This document shows, one piece after another, positions 24,939 to 33,476 of a stretch of 64,000 bases of DNA. The notes under the pieces were generated by a model that had not been told where the DNA came from, did not search any database, and saw only the letters and a list, made by a program, of their open reading frames with translations. A program made the position numbers and the translations under genes. The first letter of the stretch is position 1. Each line of letters opens with the position of its first letter. The DNA is from Sphingomonas taxi (GTDB taxonomy: Bacteria > Pseudomonadota > Alphaproteobacteria > Sphingomonadales > Sphingomonadaceae), in contig QFMX01000009.1 in NCBI GenBank assembly GCA_003240625.1, positions 1 through 64,000 on the forward strand, read 5' to 3'.

Positions 24939-25808
24939 ATGTGCGACGAGCATACCGCAGACGATAACGAAGCGTATCTGGCCGGCCTCTCGCGCCGCCA
25001 ATTCGGTGTAATGACCGGCGCGATGGGCTTGACGATGCTGCTGCCCGCCCCCGCCAACGCCGCCGTCATCAAGGGCCGCGACGTCGCGATCACCACGCCC
25101 GACGGCAAGGCCGACGCCTATTTCGTCGCACCCGCCACCGGCAAGCACCCCGGCGTGCTGATCTGGCCCGACATCATGGGCCTGCGCCCCGCCTTCCGCC
25201 AGATGGCCGACCGGCTCGCGCAATCGGGCTATGCCGTCCTCGTCGTCAACCAGTTCTACCGCTCGACCAAGGCGCCGTTCCTGAAGCCCGGCGAATCCTA
25301 CGACCAGCCCGAGGTCAAAAGCCGCATCGCGCCGTTCCGCGAGGCACTCACCGCCGAAGGCACGGTCCGCGACGCAAAGGCCTTCGCCACGTTCATCGAT
25401 GCGCAGCCGCAGACCGATCGCAAGCGCGGCATGGCCAGCACCGGCTATTGCATGGGCGGCCCGATGGTCCTGCGCACCGCCGCAGCGGTCCCGAGCCGCA
25501 TCCGCGCCGGCGCGACCTTCCACGGCGGCGGCTTCGTCACCGACAAGCCCGACAGCCCGCACCTTCTGATCCCGCAGATGAAGGGCCGATACCTCATTGC
25601 GATCGCCGCCAACGACGACGCGCGGTCGCCCACCGAAAAGGACACGCTCCGAACCGCCTTCGCAGCAGCGAAATTGCCGGCCGAGATCGAGGTGTACGAA
25701 GGCACCATGCACGGCTGGTGCCCGCCCGACAGCAAGGTCTACAACGCAGCCCAGGCAGACAAGGCCTGGGCGCGGATGCTCGCGCTGTTCGACAAGGCGC
25801 TGGTGTAG
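24939..25808 (+). CDS. Tat-exported dienelactone hydrolase family protein
   Basis: A 289-residue alpha/beta hydrolase. The N-terminus has a twin-arginine signal (LSRRQFGVMTG, residues 17-27, with Ala-rich end at 40), so it folds before export. The nucleophile is Cys171 in GYCMGG, the dienelactone hydrolase signature; Asp in NDDARSP and His in MHGWC complete the triad. It hydrolyses lactones or esters in the periplasm. The likely operon partner is the MBL hydrolase 34 nt upstream. Confidence 0.88.
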   Translation: MCDEHTADDNEAYLAGLSRRQFGVMTGAMGLTMLLPAPANAAVIKGRDVAITTPDGKADAYFVAPATGKHPGVLIWPDIMGLRPAFRQMADRLAQSGYAVLVVNQFYRSTKAPFLKPGESYDQPEVKSRIAPFREALTAEGTVRDAKAFATFIDAQPQTDRKRGMASTGYCMGGPMVLRTAAAVPSRIRAGATFHGGGFVTDKPDSPHLLIPQMKGRYLIAIAANDDARSPTEKDTLRTAFAAAKLPAEIEVYEGTMHGWCPPDSKVYNAAQADKAWARMLALFDKALV

Positions 25809-25827
25809 GCAACCGGCCGCTAACGCC

Positions 25828-25910
25828 GTCATCCTGACGAAAGTCAGGACCCAGAGCCAAGACGGGTGAGCGTCGCGGCTCTGGATCCTGGGTCGAGCCC
25901 AGGATGACGG
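25828..25910. repeat. Dispersed palindromic repeat R2, copy C
   Basis: GTCATCCTGACGAAAGTCAG ... CTGGGTCGAGCCCAGGATGA, mixed arms, 19 nt after the dienelactone hydrolase stop. Confidence 0.88.
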
Positions 25911-26007
25911 GCGTAGGGCGCGGCGCTCCTACGTCCGCAAGGTAGCCCTTGACCGCACCTACTCCCCATGAGACCATCGTTCACGATCCGTTCTCAAGGA
26001 GAGTCGC

Positions 26008-26622
26008 ATGACGCTGACCCTGTACACCAACCCGATGTCGCGAGGCCGGATCGCGCGGTGGATCCTCGAAGAGGTCAGCGCTGAGTACGAAGCCGTCGTC
26101 CTCGACTACGCCTCGACGATGAAGGCCGAGCCGTTCCTGTCGATCAACCCGATGGGCAAGGTCCCTACGATCGTCCACAACGGCCAGACCGTCACCGAAT
26201 GCGCCGCGATCTGCGCGTATCTGGCCGAGGCGTTCCCCGATGCCGATCTCGCACCGCACCCCGACGAACGCGCCGCCTATTACCGCTGGCTGTTCTACGC
26301 CGCCGGCCCGCTCGAGGCCGCAATCACCAACCGCTCGCTCGGCGTCGTGCCCACCGACAGCCAGCAGCGCATGATCGGCTATGGCAGCTACGACACCGCC
26401 GTCGACGTGCTGGAGCGCGCGGTAGCCGCGCATGATCACATCGCTGGAAACCGCTTCACCGCCGCCGACGTCTATGTTGGATCGCAGGTCATCTGGGGCC
26501 TGCAATTCGGCTCGCTTCCCGACCGCCCGGCGTTCGCAGACTATGCCGATCGGTTGAAGGCACGTCCGGCCTATGTACGCGCCGGCGTACTGGACGATGC
26601 GTTGATCCCGGCCGCTGCGTAA
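26008..26622 (+). CDS. Glutathione S-transferase family protein
   Basis: A 204-residue GST. The thioredoxin-like N-domain (1-80) has YTNPMSRGRIARWILEE with a Ser in the catalytic position, NPMGKVPTI (cis-Pro glutathione site) and VTECAAICAYLAE. The all-helical C-domain contains FTAADVYVGSQVIWG. It conjugates or transfers glutathione in the cytosol; the substrate is unknown. AAGGAGAG precedes the ATG. It stands alone between R2 repeats. Confidence 0.92.
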   Translation: MTLTLYTNPMSRGRIARWILEEVSAEYEAVVLDYASTMKAEPFLSINPMGKVPTIVHNGQTVTECAAICAYLAEAFPDADLAPHPDERAAYYRWLFYAAGPLEAAITNRSLGVVPTDSQQRMIGYGSYDTAVDVLERAVAAHDHIAGNRFTAADVYVGSQVIWGLQFGSLPDRPAFADYADRLKARPAYVRAGVLDDALIPAAA

Positions 26623-26647
26623 GAGCGAGCGACCCGCCAACCAGACC

Positions 26648-26730
26648 CGTCATCCTGACGAAAGTCAGGACCCAGGATCCCAGGAGCTAACGCCCGTGGC
26701 CCTGGGTCCTGACTTTCGTCAGGATGACGG
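26648..26730. repeat. Dispersed palindromic repeat R2, copy D
   Basis: GTCATCCTGACGAAAGTCAG ... CTGACTTTCGTCAGGATGAC, a nearly perfect 83-bp inverted repeat. Confidence 0.92.
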
Positions 26731-26927
26731 CGCGGATTGGAGCGAACGGAGCGGCATAAACCGGCTCCCTAGAGAGCCGATTGCGTCGCGAACAATGCCG
26801 CACGACGGATTCCGGACCTAACGAGCAAGAGGCGCGTGCTGGACTGCCTTGCAACGACGAAGCCAGTGTCGAAGGAGCATCAACCGCTAGCGAAAGCTCG
26901 CACAGTAAAGCTGCCTCGGACCCATTC

Positions 26928-26975
26928 CCTCTCCCATCGGGGAGAGGGAGAGACGCCGAAGGCGGCGATAGGTGA
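26928..26975. repeat. R6 half-unit
   Basis: CCCTCTCCCATCGGGGAGAG ... GGTGAGGGCAAG, matching one arm of the R6 element at 21440. Confidence 0.75.
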
Positions 26976-27074
26976 GGGCAAGCCAAACAGGGCGACGTAG
27001 TGGAGCAGGCGAACCCCCATCACTCGCCTCAGGTCAGCAACAAAAAAGCGCTAACCGTTTCTCAAAATCCCGGA

Positions 27075-27602
27075 TCAAGCCGCCCACTTCGCCAGCCAGT
27101 TCGCCAGAGCCTGAGGCCCCATCGACCGCGCATCCGCCAGCTCGGTCTCATGCCCAGCGTTCAGCAACCGATTGCTCCGCGGATCGACGACCAGCACCGC
27201 AGGCACGCCCTTCAGCCGCCCCTTGATGCCGTAACCCGCCGCGATCTGGCCGTTCTTGTCGAAGCGGCCGATGTCGACCGTCACCACCACAAACTTGCTG
27301 TCGACGAAGCGCTTCATCTCCGGCAGGTCGATCGTCCCCGCGAGCAGACGGCAGTCGAGGCACCAGTTGCCGCCGAGATCGATCAGCAACCGCTTGTGCG
27401 TCTTCACCGCACGTGCCCGCGCGGCGGCAACCTGCGCGTTTGCGTTCGCCGACTCGTTATACGGCAGCGGCAAGGGCTGCGGCAGCTTGTCGAAGCTCGT
27501 CGTATTCACATGCGGCGCCACCACCTTCGCACGGGGAGCGGCCGGGGCCGCGACCGCGGTGGCGAGCAAGGCAAGCGCGGCGATACGGCGCATCGACATC
27601 AT
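27075..27602 (-). CDS. Secreted thioredoxin-family protein
   Basis: A 175-residue protein with an N-terminal signal peptide (about 1-24) and a thioredoxin-like domain containing the redox motif CLDC (81-84) in LIDLGGNWCLDCRLLAG and the cis-Pro segment KGVPAVLVVD. It resembles DsbD-gamma/thioredoxin_7 type periplasmic reductases. Its ATG overlaps the helicase stop codon (ATGA 27599-27602), so translation is coupled to the upstream DEAD-box gene. Confidence 0.85.
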   Translation of the reverse strand: MMSMRRIAALALLATAVAAPAAPRAKVVAPHVNTTSFDKLPQPLPLPYNESANANAQVAAARARAVKTHKRLLIDLGGNWCLDCRLLAGTIDLPEMKRFVDSKFVVVTVDIGRFDKNGQIAAGYGIKGRLKGVPAVLVVDPRSNRLLNAGHETELADARSMGPQALANWLAKWAA

Positions 27603-29278
27603 TCATATCCTCCGATCACGGCATTCAGGAAGCTCGGGAATGGTCCGTTCCAGCCATCCGCCGTCGTATCGGCGACCGGTTGGCGACGACCCCCGGTTGG
27701 ATCCGCAGGAATGCGCTCCGTCCGTGGCGGTTCGACCTTCGCCGCTTCCGAACGAACAGGTTGCGAACGCACCGGTTCCGACCGCGCAGGCTCCGACCGC
27801 GCAGGCGCGGCACGAACCGGTTCGACATACGCCGGTTCGACCTGCACCGGCTCGACCCGTGCCGGTTCCGCAACGCGCGGCTTCACCGCGGGCACGGGCT
27901 CGTCGATCGGCGTACGCTCCCAGCGCGGACGCTTGGCCGCCGCAACCGGCTCGGCCGCAGCCAGCACTTCGGCGACGATCGCCGGGGCGACCGTATCCGC
28001 CCGCGGCACCCGCCGCGTACGTGGCCGATCCGACTCCTCGGCAACCGCCGCCGCAACCGGCACCGGCGCAAACGTCTCGGACCGCGCCCCGCGACGCGGC
28101 CGTGCGCGCCGCGCCGTGCCCTCGTCTTCGGTCACGGCAGGTGCCGCAGCAGCCTTGGGCTCGGCACCCTTCAGTCGCTCGATCGTCTGCCCGGTCAGCT
28201 TCTCGATATTGACGATATTCTCGGCATCGTCCGGCGCGACGAACGTGTACGCAGTTCCCGTCGCTCCGGCGCGACCCGTCCGCCCGATCCGGTGGACGTA
28301 ATCGTCCGGATGCCATGGTGCGTCATAGTTGAACACCGTCGACACGCCCTTGATGTCGAGCCCGCGCGCCGCGACGTCCGACGCGACCAAGATCGTCACC
28401 GTGCCCGTCTTGAACAGTTCGAGCTCGGCCAGCCGTTGCGGCTGTTCCATGTCGCCGTGGATCTCGCCCGACTTGTAGCCCGCCTGCTTCAGTACCTTGT
28501 TCAGGTCACGCACCGTCGTCTTGCGGTTGCAGAAGATGATCGCGTTGGTCACCTCCTCCTGCGCGAGAATGCGGCGCAGCGTGTCGCGCTTGGCGGTCTG
28601 GCTCGGCACCGGAACCAGATACTGTTTGATGTTGAGGTTGGTCGACGCCGGGCGCGACACCTCGATCGTCTTGGGATTGGTCAGGAACTTGTCCGCCAGC
28701 TTCTTGATCGGCGGCGGCATCGTCGCCGAGAACAGCAAGGTCTGGCGCTGCTTCGGCAGCTTGGTGCAGATTTCCTCGATGTCGGGGATGAAGCCCATGT
28801 CGAGCATCCGGTCCGCCTCGTCGATCACCAGCAGCGAACAGCCGTTCAGCATGATCTTGCCGCGCCCGAACAGGTCCATCAGCCGGCCCGGCGTCGCGAT
28901 CAGGACGTCGACGCCCTTTTCCAGCGCCGCGAGCTGGTCGCCCATCGACACGCCACCGATCAGCAGCGCCATCGAGAGGTTCGAATTGACGCCGTATTTC
29001 TCGAAATTCTCCGCCACCTGCGCGGCGAGTTCGCGCGTCGGCTCGAGGATCAGCGAGCGCGGCATCCGCGCGCGGCTACGGCCATGCGCGAGAATGTCGA
29101 TCATCGGCAGCACGAACGACGCGGTCTTGCCGGTGCCCGTCTGGGCGATACCGATGATGTCGCGCATCATCAGCACCGACGGGATCGCGCCGGCCTGGAT
29201 CGGGGTCGGCTCGGTATAGCCGGAGTCGGTGACTGCCTTGAGCAGTTCGTCGGAGAGGCCGAGGTCGGCAAAACTCAT
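27599..29278 (-). CDS. DEAD-box RNA helicase, RhlE-like
   Basis: A 559-residue ATP-dependent RNA helicase. The core (1-375) has the Q motif TEPTPIQ (22-28), Walker A AQTGTGKT (45-52), PTRELA (80-85), DEAD (153-156), SAT and HRIGRTGR. The C-terminal ~180 residues are disordered and basic, with repeats such as VEPVQVEPAYVEPVR and RSEPARSEPVRSQPVR; they probably bind RNA. I chose the ATG at 29278, which starts MSFADLGL. Likely roles are ribosome assembly or RNA decay. Confidence 0.93.
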   Translation of the reverse strand: MSFADLGLSDELLKAVTDSGYTEPTPIQAGAIPSVLMMRDIIGIAQTGTGKTASFVLPMIDILAHGRSRARMPRSLILEPTRELAAQVAENFEKYGVNSNLSMALLIGGVSMGDQLAALEKGVDVLIATPGRLMDLFGRGKIMLNGCSLLVIDEADRMLDMGFIPDIEEICTKLPKQRQTLLFSATMPPPIKKLADKFLTNPKTIEVSRPASTNLNIKQYLVPVPSQTAKRDTLRRILAQEEVTNAIIFCNRKTTVRDLNKVLKQAGYKSGEIHGDMEQPQRLAELELFKTGTVTILVASDVAARGLDIKGVSTVFNYDAPWHPDDYVHRIGRTGRAGATGTAYTFVAPDDAENIVNIEKLTGQTIERLKGAEPKAAAAPAVTEDEGTARRARPRRGARSETFAPVPVAAAVAEESDRPRTRRVPRADTVAPAIVAEVLAAAEPVAAAKRPRWERTPIDEPVPAVKPRVAEPARVEPVQVEPAYVEPVRAAPARSEPARSEPVRSQPVRSEAAKVEPPRTERIPADPTGGRRQPVADTTADGWNGPFPSFLNAVIGGYE

Positions 29279-29418
29279 GCAAATGTCCGGTAAATGGAGG
29301 GTGAAATGCACTGCCCTCAAGCGTTCCGGCGCTCGCCGATTTAGCGACAAATGTCAAGGAAACGCGGTGAATGGAGGGTGGAGAGGCACCGGTGGCCGGC
29401 GCACTTCCGCAAAAATCC

Positions 29419-29501
29419 CGTCATCCTGACGAAAGTCAGGATCCAGGGCCAAGCAGCGTACCGTCAGTTACTCTGGATGCTGACTTTCGTCAGGATGACG
29501 G
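29419..29501. repeat. Dispersed palindromic repeat R2, copy E
   Basis: CGTCATCCTGACGAAAGTCA ... TGACTTTCGTCAGGATGACG in the helicase promoter region. Confidence 0.92.
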
Positions 29502-29547
29502 AACGGGTGACCTTGCATCCGCCAAGCACGTTAGCGGCCCGACCTCG

Positions 29548-30030
29548 CTACTTCTTCAGCCGCAAACTCTTGAACCCGTCGATCTCGCAGCGCGCGCCCG
29601 AGCGCATTCGGATGGCGTCGCGATCCTTGCAGATCAGGCCGTCGGGCCCCGGCCTCAGATAGAAGCCCGAATAATAATCGAGCGGCTTGCAGTCGCCGTC
29701 AAGTCGCGCGCGCAATCGCGTCGTGTCGTCCATCACCAGGTCGACCGCGCCCTCCTTGTTGAGCATCGCGCCCGCGATCGCCGCCACCGCGATGCATTTG
29801 GGGCCCTTATGCTCCTTCCACTCCCGCGGCGGCGAGAAGGCGCGCGCAGGCGCCCGGCTCATCCGGGGCACGCGGATGATGACGCGTTGGTGGATCGAGA
29901 TCTGCGCGACCTGCATGCCGTCCAGCTCGAATCCAGGCTGGGGAACATCGCGCCCGCCCGCAGAAAAGGGGGCCGCGGCGAAGGGGCCCGCGAGCGCGAG
30001 CAGGGTGGCGGGAATCGCGGGATGGATCAT
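29548..30030 (-). CDS. Secreted protein, unknown function
   Basis: A 160-residue predicted periplasmic protein. A signal peptide (about 1-21) precedes a basic/Pro-rich segment and a compact domain with paired Cys: KGPKCIAVAAIAGAM, DGDCKPLDYYSGFYLRPG and ICKDRDAIRMRSGARCEIDG. The four Cys may form disulfides. I know similar uncharacterised proteins only from sphingomonads. It diverges from the FAD dehydrogenase. Confidence 0.7.
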   Translation of the reverse strand: MIHPAIPATLLALAGPFAAAPFSAGGRDVPQPGFELDGMQVAQISIHQRVIIRVPRMSRAPARAFSPPREWKEHKGPKCIAVAAIAGAMLNKEGAVDLVMDDTTRLRARLDGDCKPLDYYSGFYLRPGPDGLICKDRDAIRMRSGARCEIDGFKSLRLKK

Positions 30031-30092
30031 GTTGACGTAACCGTTAGGGCCAATCGTTGAACGCGCGATGAATTTTGTCTAGCGCTGCTCGC

Positions 30093-31538
30093 GTGGTTCA
30101 AATTCAGACAGCAACCCTGACGCCTTCGCAAGCCGCGATGCTGGCCGCGCTCGCGCCGCATCTCGACGCCAAGGCGATCGTCACCGACCCCGCCGATATC
30201 GATCCCTGGCTGCACGACTGGCGCGGCCGCTTCCACGGCGCCGCGCCCGCGATGCTGTCGCCGACCTCGACCGCGGAGGTGGCGCTGATCGTCAAGGCGG
30301 CGGCCGAACACCGCGTGCCGCTGGTCGCGCAGGGCGGCAACACCTCGATGGTCGGCGGCGCGACCGCGCCGTCGGACGGCAGTGCGCTGATCCTGTCGCT
30401 CCGCCGCCTGAACCGCATCCGCAACGTCGATGCTGAAGCAGGACTAGCCATCGCCGAAGCCGGCGTGATCCTCGCCGACCTCGACGGCGCCGCGCAAGGG
30501 CAGGGGTGGCGCTTCCCGCTGACGCTCGGCGCGCGCGGCACCGCCACGATCGGCGGGCTCGTATCGACCAACGCGGGCGGCACGCAGGTCCTGAAGTTCG
30601 GCACGATGCGCGGCCTAGTCGCGGGCGTCGAGGCGGTGCTTGCGGACGGCAGCATCCACGACGGCCTGTCCGCCCTGAAGAAGGACAATCGCGGCTACGA
30701 CCTCGACCAGCTCTTCATCGGTGCGGAGGGCACGCTGGCGATCGTCACCGCCGCCACGCTCCGCCTTGCCCCGGCGATCGCAGCGCGCGGTACGGCGTGG
30801 GTCGGCATCGCGTCTCCCCAGGCTGCGCTGCAACTCCTGCGTACGATGCAGGCGAAGACCGACGCGATCGAAAGCTTCGAAATCCTCCCGGCCGAGTCGC
30901 TCGACGCGGCGGTGGCGCATCTCCCGAACGCCCGCGCTCCGCTCGCCGGCCGCCACCCCTGGCACCTCCTGATCGAGGCGACCGCGGCCTCCACCGAAGG
31001 CGAATCCCCCAGCGCGCTCCTCGAACGCCTGCTCGCCCAAGCGCTGGAAAACGGCGCGATCGAGGACGCCACGATCGCCACCAGCGAAGCCCAGTCGGAC
31101 GCATTCTGGCTGCTCCGCGACTCGCTGTCCGCCGCCGAACGCGCGCTCGGCCCGGCGACGCAGCACGACATCTCGATTCCCGTGGAGACGATGCCGCGCT
31201 TCATGATCGAGGCGGCGGCGGCGTGCGACGCGCGCTTTCCCGGCACGCACGCCAGCGGTTTCGGCCATCTCGGCGACGGCAACGTCCATTTCCACGTCCG
31301 CGCGGCCCCCGGCACCGATCCCGCCCGCTGGTATGCCGAGGACGCACCGGTCGTCACCCGCTTCGTCGGTGATCTCGTCACGGCGGCAGGCGGCTCGATC
31401 TCGGCCGAGCACGGCATCGGCCAGATGAAGCGCGACGAACTCGAACGCCTGTCGTCGCCCGCGCGGATGACCGCGCTCCGGGCGATCAAGGCCGCACTCG
31501 ACCCGCTGGGCATCCTCAACCCCGGCAAGCTCGTCTAA
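30093..31538 (+). CDS. FAD-binding D-2-hydroxyacid dehydrogenase
   Basis: A 481-residue flavoprotein of the GlcD/D-2-hydroxyglutarate dehydrogenase family. The PCMH FAD domain shows PLVAQGGNTSMVGGATAPSD and TNAGGTQVLKFG; the C-terminal cap has HASGFGHLGDGNVHFHV and the closing AEHGIGQMKRDEL with the metal/substrate His. It probably oxidises a D-2-hydroxyacid and passes electrons to ETF or quinone. The start is uncertain: GTG 30093 is my choice, TTG 30075 and ATG 30138 are alternatives. Confidence 0.88.
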   Translation: MVQIQTATLTPSQAAMLAALAPHLDAKAIVTDPADIDPWLHDWRGRFHGAAPAMLSPTSTAEVALIVKAAAEHRVPLVAQGGNTSMVGGATAPSDGSALILSLRRLNRIRNVDAEAGLAIAEAGVILADLDGAAQGQGWRFPLTLGARGTATIGGLVSTNAGGTQVLKFGTMRGLVAGVEAVLADGSIHDGLSALKKDNRGYDLDQLFIGAEGTLAIVTAATLRLAPAIAARGTAWVGIASPQAALQLLRTMQAKTDAIESFEILPAESLDAAVAHLPNARAPLAGRHPWHLLIEATAASTEGESPSALLERLLAQALENGAIEDATIATSEAQSDAFWLLRDSLSAAERALGPATQHDISIPVETMPRFMIEAAAACDARFPGTHASGFGHLGDGNVHFHVRAAPGTDPARWYAEDAPVVTRFVGDLVTAAGGSISAEHGIGQMKRDELERLSSPARMTALRAIKAALDPLGILNPGKLV

Positions 31539-31550
31539 GGATAACGGACA

Positions 31551-31674
31551 GTCCTCCCCCGCCAGGGGGAGGTGTCGCCGAAGGTGACGGAGGGGGAGGA
31601 CACGGAACAGAGGTTTCCCTTACCTCCCCCTCCGTCTGGCGAGTGCCAGCCACCTCCCCCTGGCGGGGGAGGAT
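31551..31674. repeat. Dispersed palindromic repeat R1, copy D (inverted orientation)
   Basis: A 124-bp R1 unit in the opposite orientation to copies A-C, 13 nt after the FAD dehydrogenase stop. The rest of the gap to 31833 shows nothing recognisable. Confidence 0.9.
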
Positions 31675-31833
31675 CGAAGGAGCACTCGGCGGGCAGGGAT
31701 CGCGGAAGCCGAACCACGCCTCCCACCCCCGAAAAGCGCGTCACACTTGCACCAGCCCGCGCCGCACCATACAGCCTCGCCCCAATCGGTGGCACCAGCC
31801 GCCGGCTCAAATCTGACCGATCCGGAGAGTAAC

Positions 31834-32619
31834 ATGGCCAGCGCCGCCCAGCTTCCGCTTTTCTACAACGGCCTCGAGCCGCTCTCGAGCGACACGCACG
31901 CCAACTACAAGGTCCGCCCGCAGGACAGCGCGCCGTTCCTGGTCGGCCAGCACGCCATCCCGATCACCGTCGACGAGTTTCCGCTGGTCCAGCGCCACAT
32001 GCCGATCGTCTTCTCGACCGGCGACGACGCGATCCCGCTCGCGCTGATGGGCCTGAACGAGGGCGTCAACGTGTTCGTCGGCGACGACGGCAAGCTGACC
32101 GAAAGCACCTTCTACGTTCCCGCCTATGTCCGTCGCTACCCGTACATGCTCGCGCGCCTGCACCCGGACGCACAGGAGCTGTCGCTCTGCTTCGATCCGA
32201 CGTCGTCGACGCTCGGCGAGTTCGAGGACGGCGATGCGCTGTTCGAGAACGGCCAGCCGACCGAGCTGACCAAGAACATCCTCGGCTTCAACGAGTCGTT
32301 CGAACAGGCCGGCGCACGCACGCAGAACTTCATGAAGGAACTGCGCGAGCTCGACCTGCTGATGGACGGCGAAGTCACGATCCAGCCCGACGGTGCCGAG
32401 CAGCCCTTCGTCTATCGCGGTTTCCAGATGATCAACGAGGAGAAGCTGATCGACCTGCGCGGCGACGCGCTGCGCAAGATGAGCAAGTCGGGCATGCTTC
32501 CGCTGCTCTACGCACACCTCTTCTCGTTGTCGTTGATGCGTGACATCTTCGCGCGCCAGGCGCAGCTCGGCCAGACGCCGCAGCCGCAGATGGCCGCGCC
32601 GACCCCGTTCAACGTCTGA
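31834..32619 (+). CDS. SapC family protein
   Basis: A 261-residue protein matching the SapC family (first noted in the Campylobacter surface-layer region). Signatures are LPLFYNGLEPLSSDTHANY, FPLVQRHMPIVF, ALMGLNEGVNVFV, YVPAYVRRYPYML and the C-terminal KMSKSGMLPLLYAHLFSLS. There is no signal peptide or membrane helix. Its biochemical role is unknown; in sphingomonads it is often near TonB-receptor and halogenase clusters, which are not seen here. GGAGAG precedes the ATG. Confidence 0.9.
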   Translation: MASAAQLPLFYNGLEPLSSDTHANYKVRPQDSAPFLVGQHAIPITVDEFPLVQRHMPIVFSTGDDAIPLALMGLNEGVNVFVGDDGKLTESTFYVPAYVRRYPYMLARLHPDAQELSLCFDPTSSTLGEFEDGDALFENGQPTELTKNILGFNESFEQAGARTQNFMKELRELDLLMDGEVTIQPDGAEQPFVYRGFQMINEEKLIDLRGDALRKMSKSGMLPLLYAHLFSLSLMRDIFARQAQLGQTPQPQMAAPTPFNV

Positions 32620-32654
32620 TCGCGACGGCATAGCCCTCTATCGAAGGAAGACAC

Positions 32655-33218
32655 ATGGCAGCGCAGGATCGTCCGAACGGACCCGTGCCGGACCGCTATT
32701 CGAGGGTGGCGATCTGGTTCCACTGGACGATCGCGCTGCTGGTCATCTTCAACATCGCGGTCGGCCTGCTGCATGATCCGGTGCCGGCGCTGCGCAGCCT
32801 GATGGGGGCGCACAAGGCGCTGGGCATCACCGTGCTGGTGCTGACGGCCGGACGGATCGCATGGCGGCTGGCGCATCGCCCGCCGCCACTGCCGGTCCAT
32901 ACCCCGACTTGGGAAAAGGCGCTCGCGCATGCCGCGCATGCGCTGCTCTACGTATTCATGATCGCCCTGCCGCTGACCGGGTGGCTGATGGTGTCGGGCT
33001 CTGCAAAGCGTTCGCCGCTGAACTGGTTCGGTCTGTTCGACATTCCTTACCTGCCGGTGTCGGTCGCGACGGGTCGGTTGGGGCATGATGCGCACGGCGT
33101 GCTGGGCTGGATGATGCTCGCGCTCGTCGTCCTGCATATCGGTGCCGCGCTGCGTCATCACCTGCTGCTGCGCGATCCGGTCCTGGCGCGGATGGCCCCG
33201 GTTTTCCGGCGTCGCTGA
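32655..33218 (+). CDS. Cytochrome b561-type membrane protein
   Basis: A 187-residue integral membrane di-heme cytochrome with four predicted helices. Heme-ligand type His residues occur in WFHWTIALL (His23), MGAHKALGI, HAAHALLYV and DAHGVLGWMM/LHIGAALRHH. The family moves electrons between the quinone pool and acceptors. It lies 35 nt after sapC in the same direction, so co-transcription is possible. AAGGAAG precedes the ATG. Confidence 0.9.
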   Translation: MAAQDRPNGPVPDRYSRVAIWFHWTIALLVIFNIAVGLLHDPVPALRSLMGAHKALGITVLVLTAGRIAWRLAHRPPPLPVHTPTWEKALAHAAHALLYVFMIALPLTGWLMVSGSAKRSPLNWFGLFDIPYLPVSVATGRLGHDAHGVLGWMMLALVVLHIGAALRHHLLLRDPVLARMAPVFRRR

Positions 33219-33271
33219 ACAGCCGACGGAACACAGCGCGAAAAATTATTTGCGGTGCGTCGCAACAAGGG

Positions 33272-33303
33272 TTGAACCAAAACGGGGCTCACCCATTTAG
33301 ATC
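33272..33303 (+). promoter_or_regulatory. Possible promoter of the small RNA
   Basis: TTGAAC at 33272-33277 and a weak TTTAGA/TTAGAT box at 33296-33302 are spaced 18-19 nt. They would start transcription close to the first hairpin arm at 33306. Confidence 0.35.
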
Positions 33304-33413
33304 CTGTACGGCATCGTGTCCCCCCCTTTCGCGGCGCCGTACGGTACGCTTCTAGCGTACCTCCTCCCTGAACCTAGGCCACTCCGTGCGTCACGCACGG
33401 GGTGGTTTTTTTT
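33304..33413 (+). ncRNA. Candidate small RNA with C-rich loops
   Basis: A compact structured ~110-nt transcript is predicted. Hairpin 1 is GTACGGC/GCCGTAC (33306-33342) with a 23-nt loop carrying seven C's (33320-33326). Hairpin 2 is GGTACGC/GCGTACC with loop TTCTA (33343-33361). A single-stranded TCCTCCCTG tract follows (33362-33370), then a 12-bp terminator hairpin and eight T's. Exposed C-rich and CCUCCC-type tracts are hallmarks of several alphaproteobacterial trans-acting sRNAs that mask Shine-Dalgarno sequences. No protein is encoded. It could also be a leader of the downstream antiporter gene, but the terminator argues for a free RNA. Confidence 0.6.
33379..33413 (+). terminator. Strong rho-independent terminator
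   Basis: A 12-bp stem CCACTCCGTGCG/CGCACGGGGTGG with loop TCA and eight T's, the 3' end of the proposed small RNA. Confidence 0.9.
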
Positions 33414-33476
33414 GGCCTTCCGACCCGCTCCGATCGAGCGCCGGGCCCATCCGCCGCCGCCGCCCGTTGCGCCCGC

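Larger units (their letters stand above)
26623..27074. other. Gene-free stretch with repeats
   Basis: It holds R2 copy D and an R6 half-unit. The part between them (26731-26927) shows no supported coding sequence or RNA gene. Confidence 0.6.
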
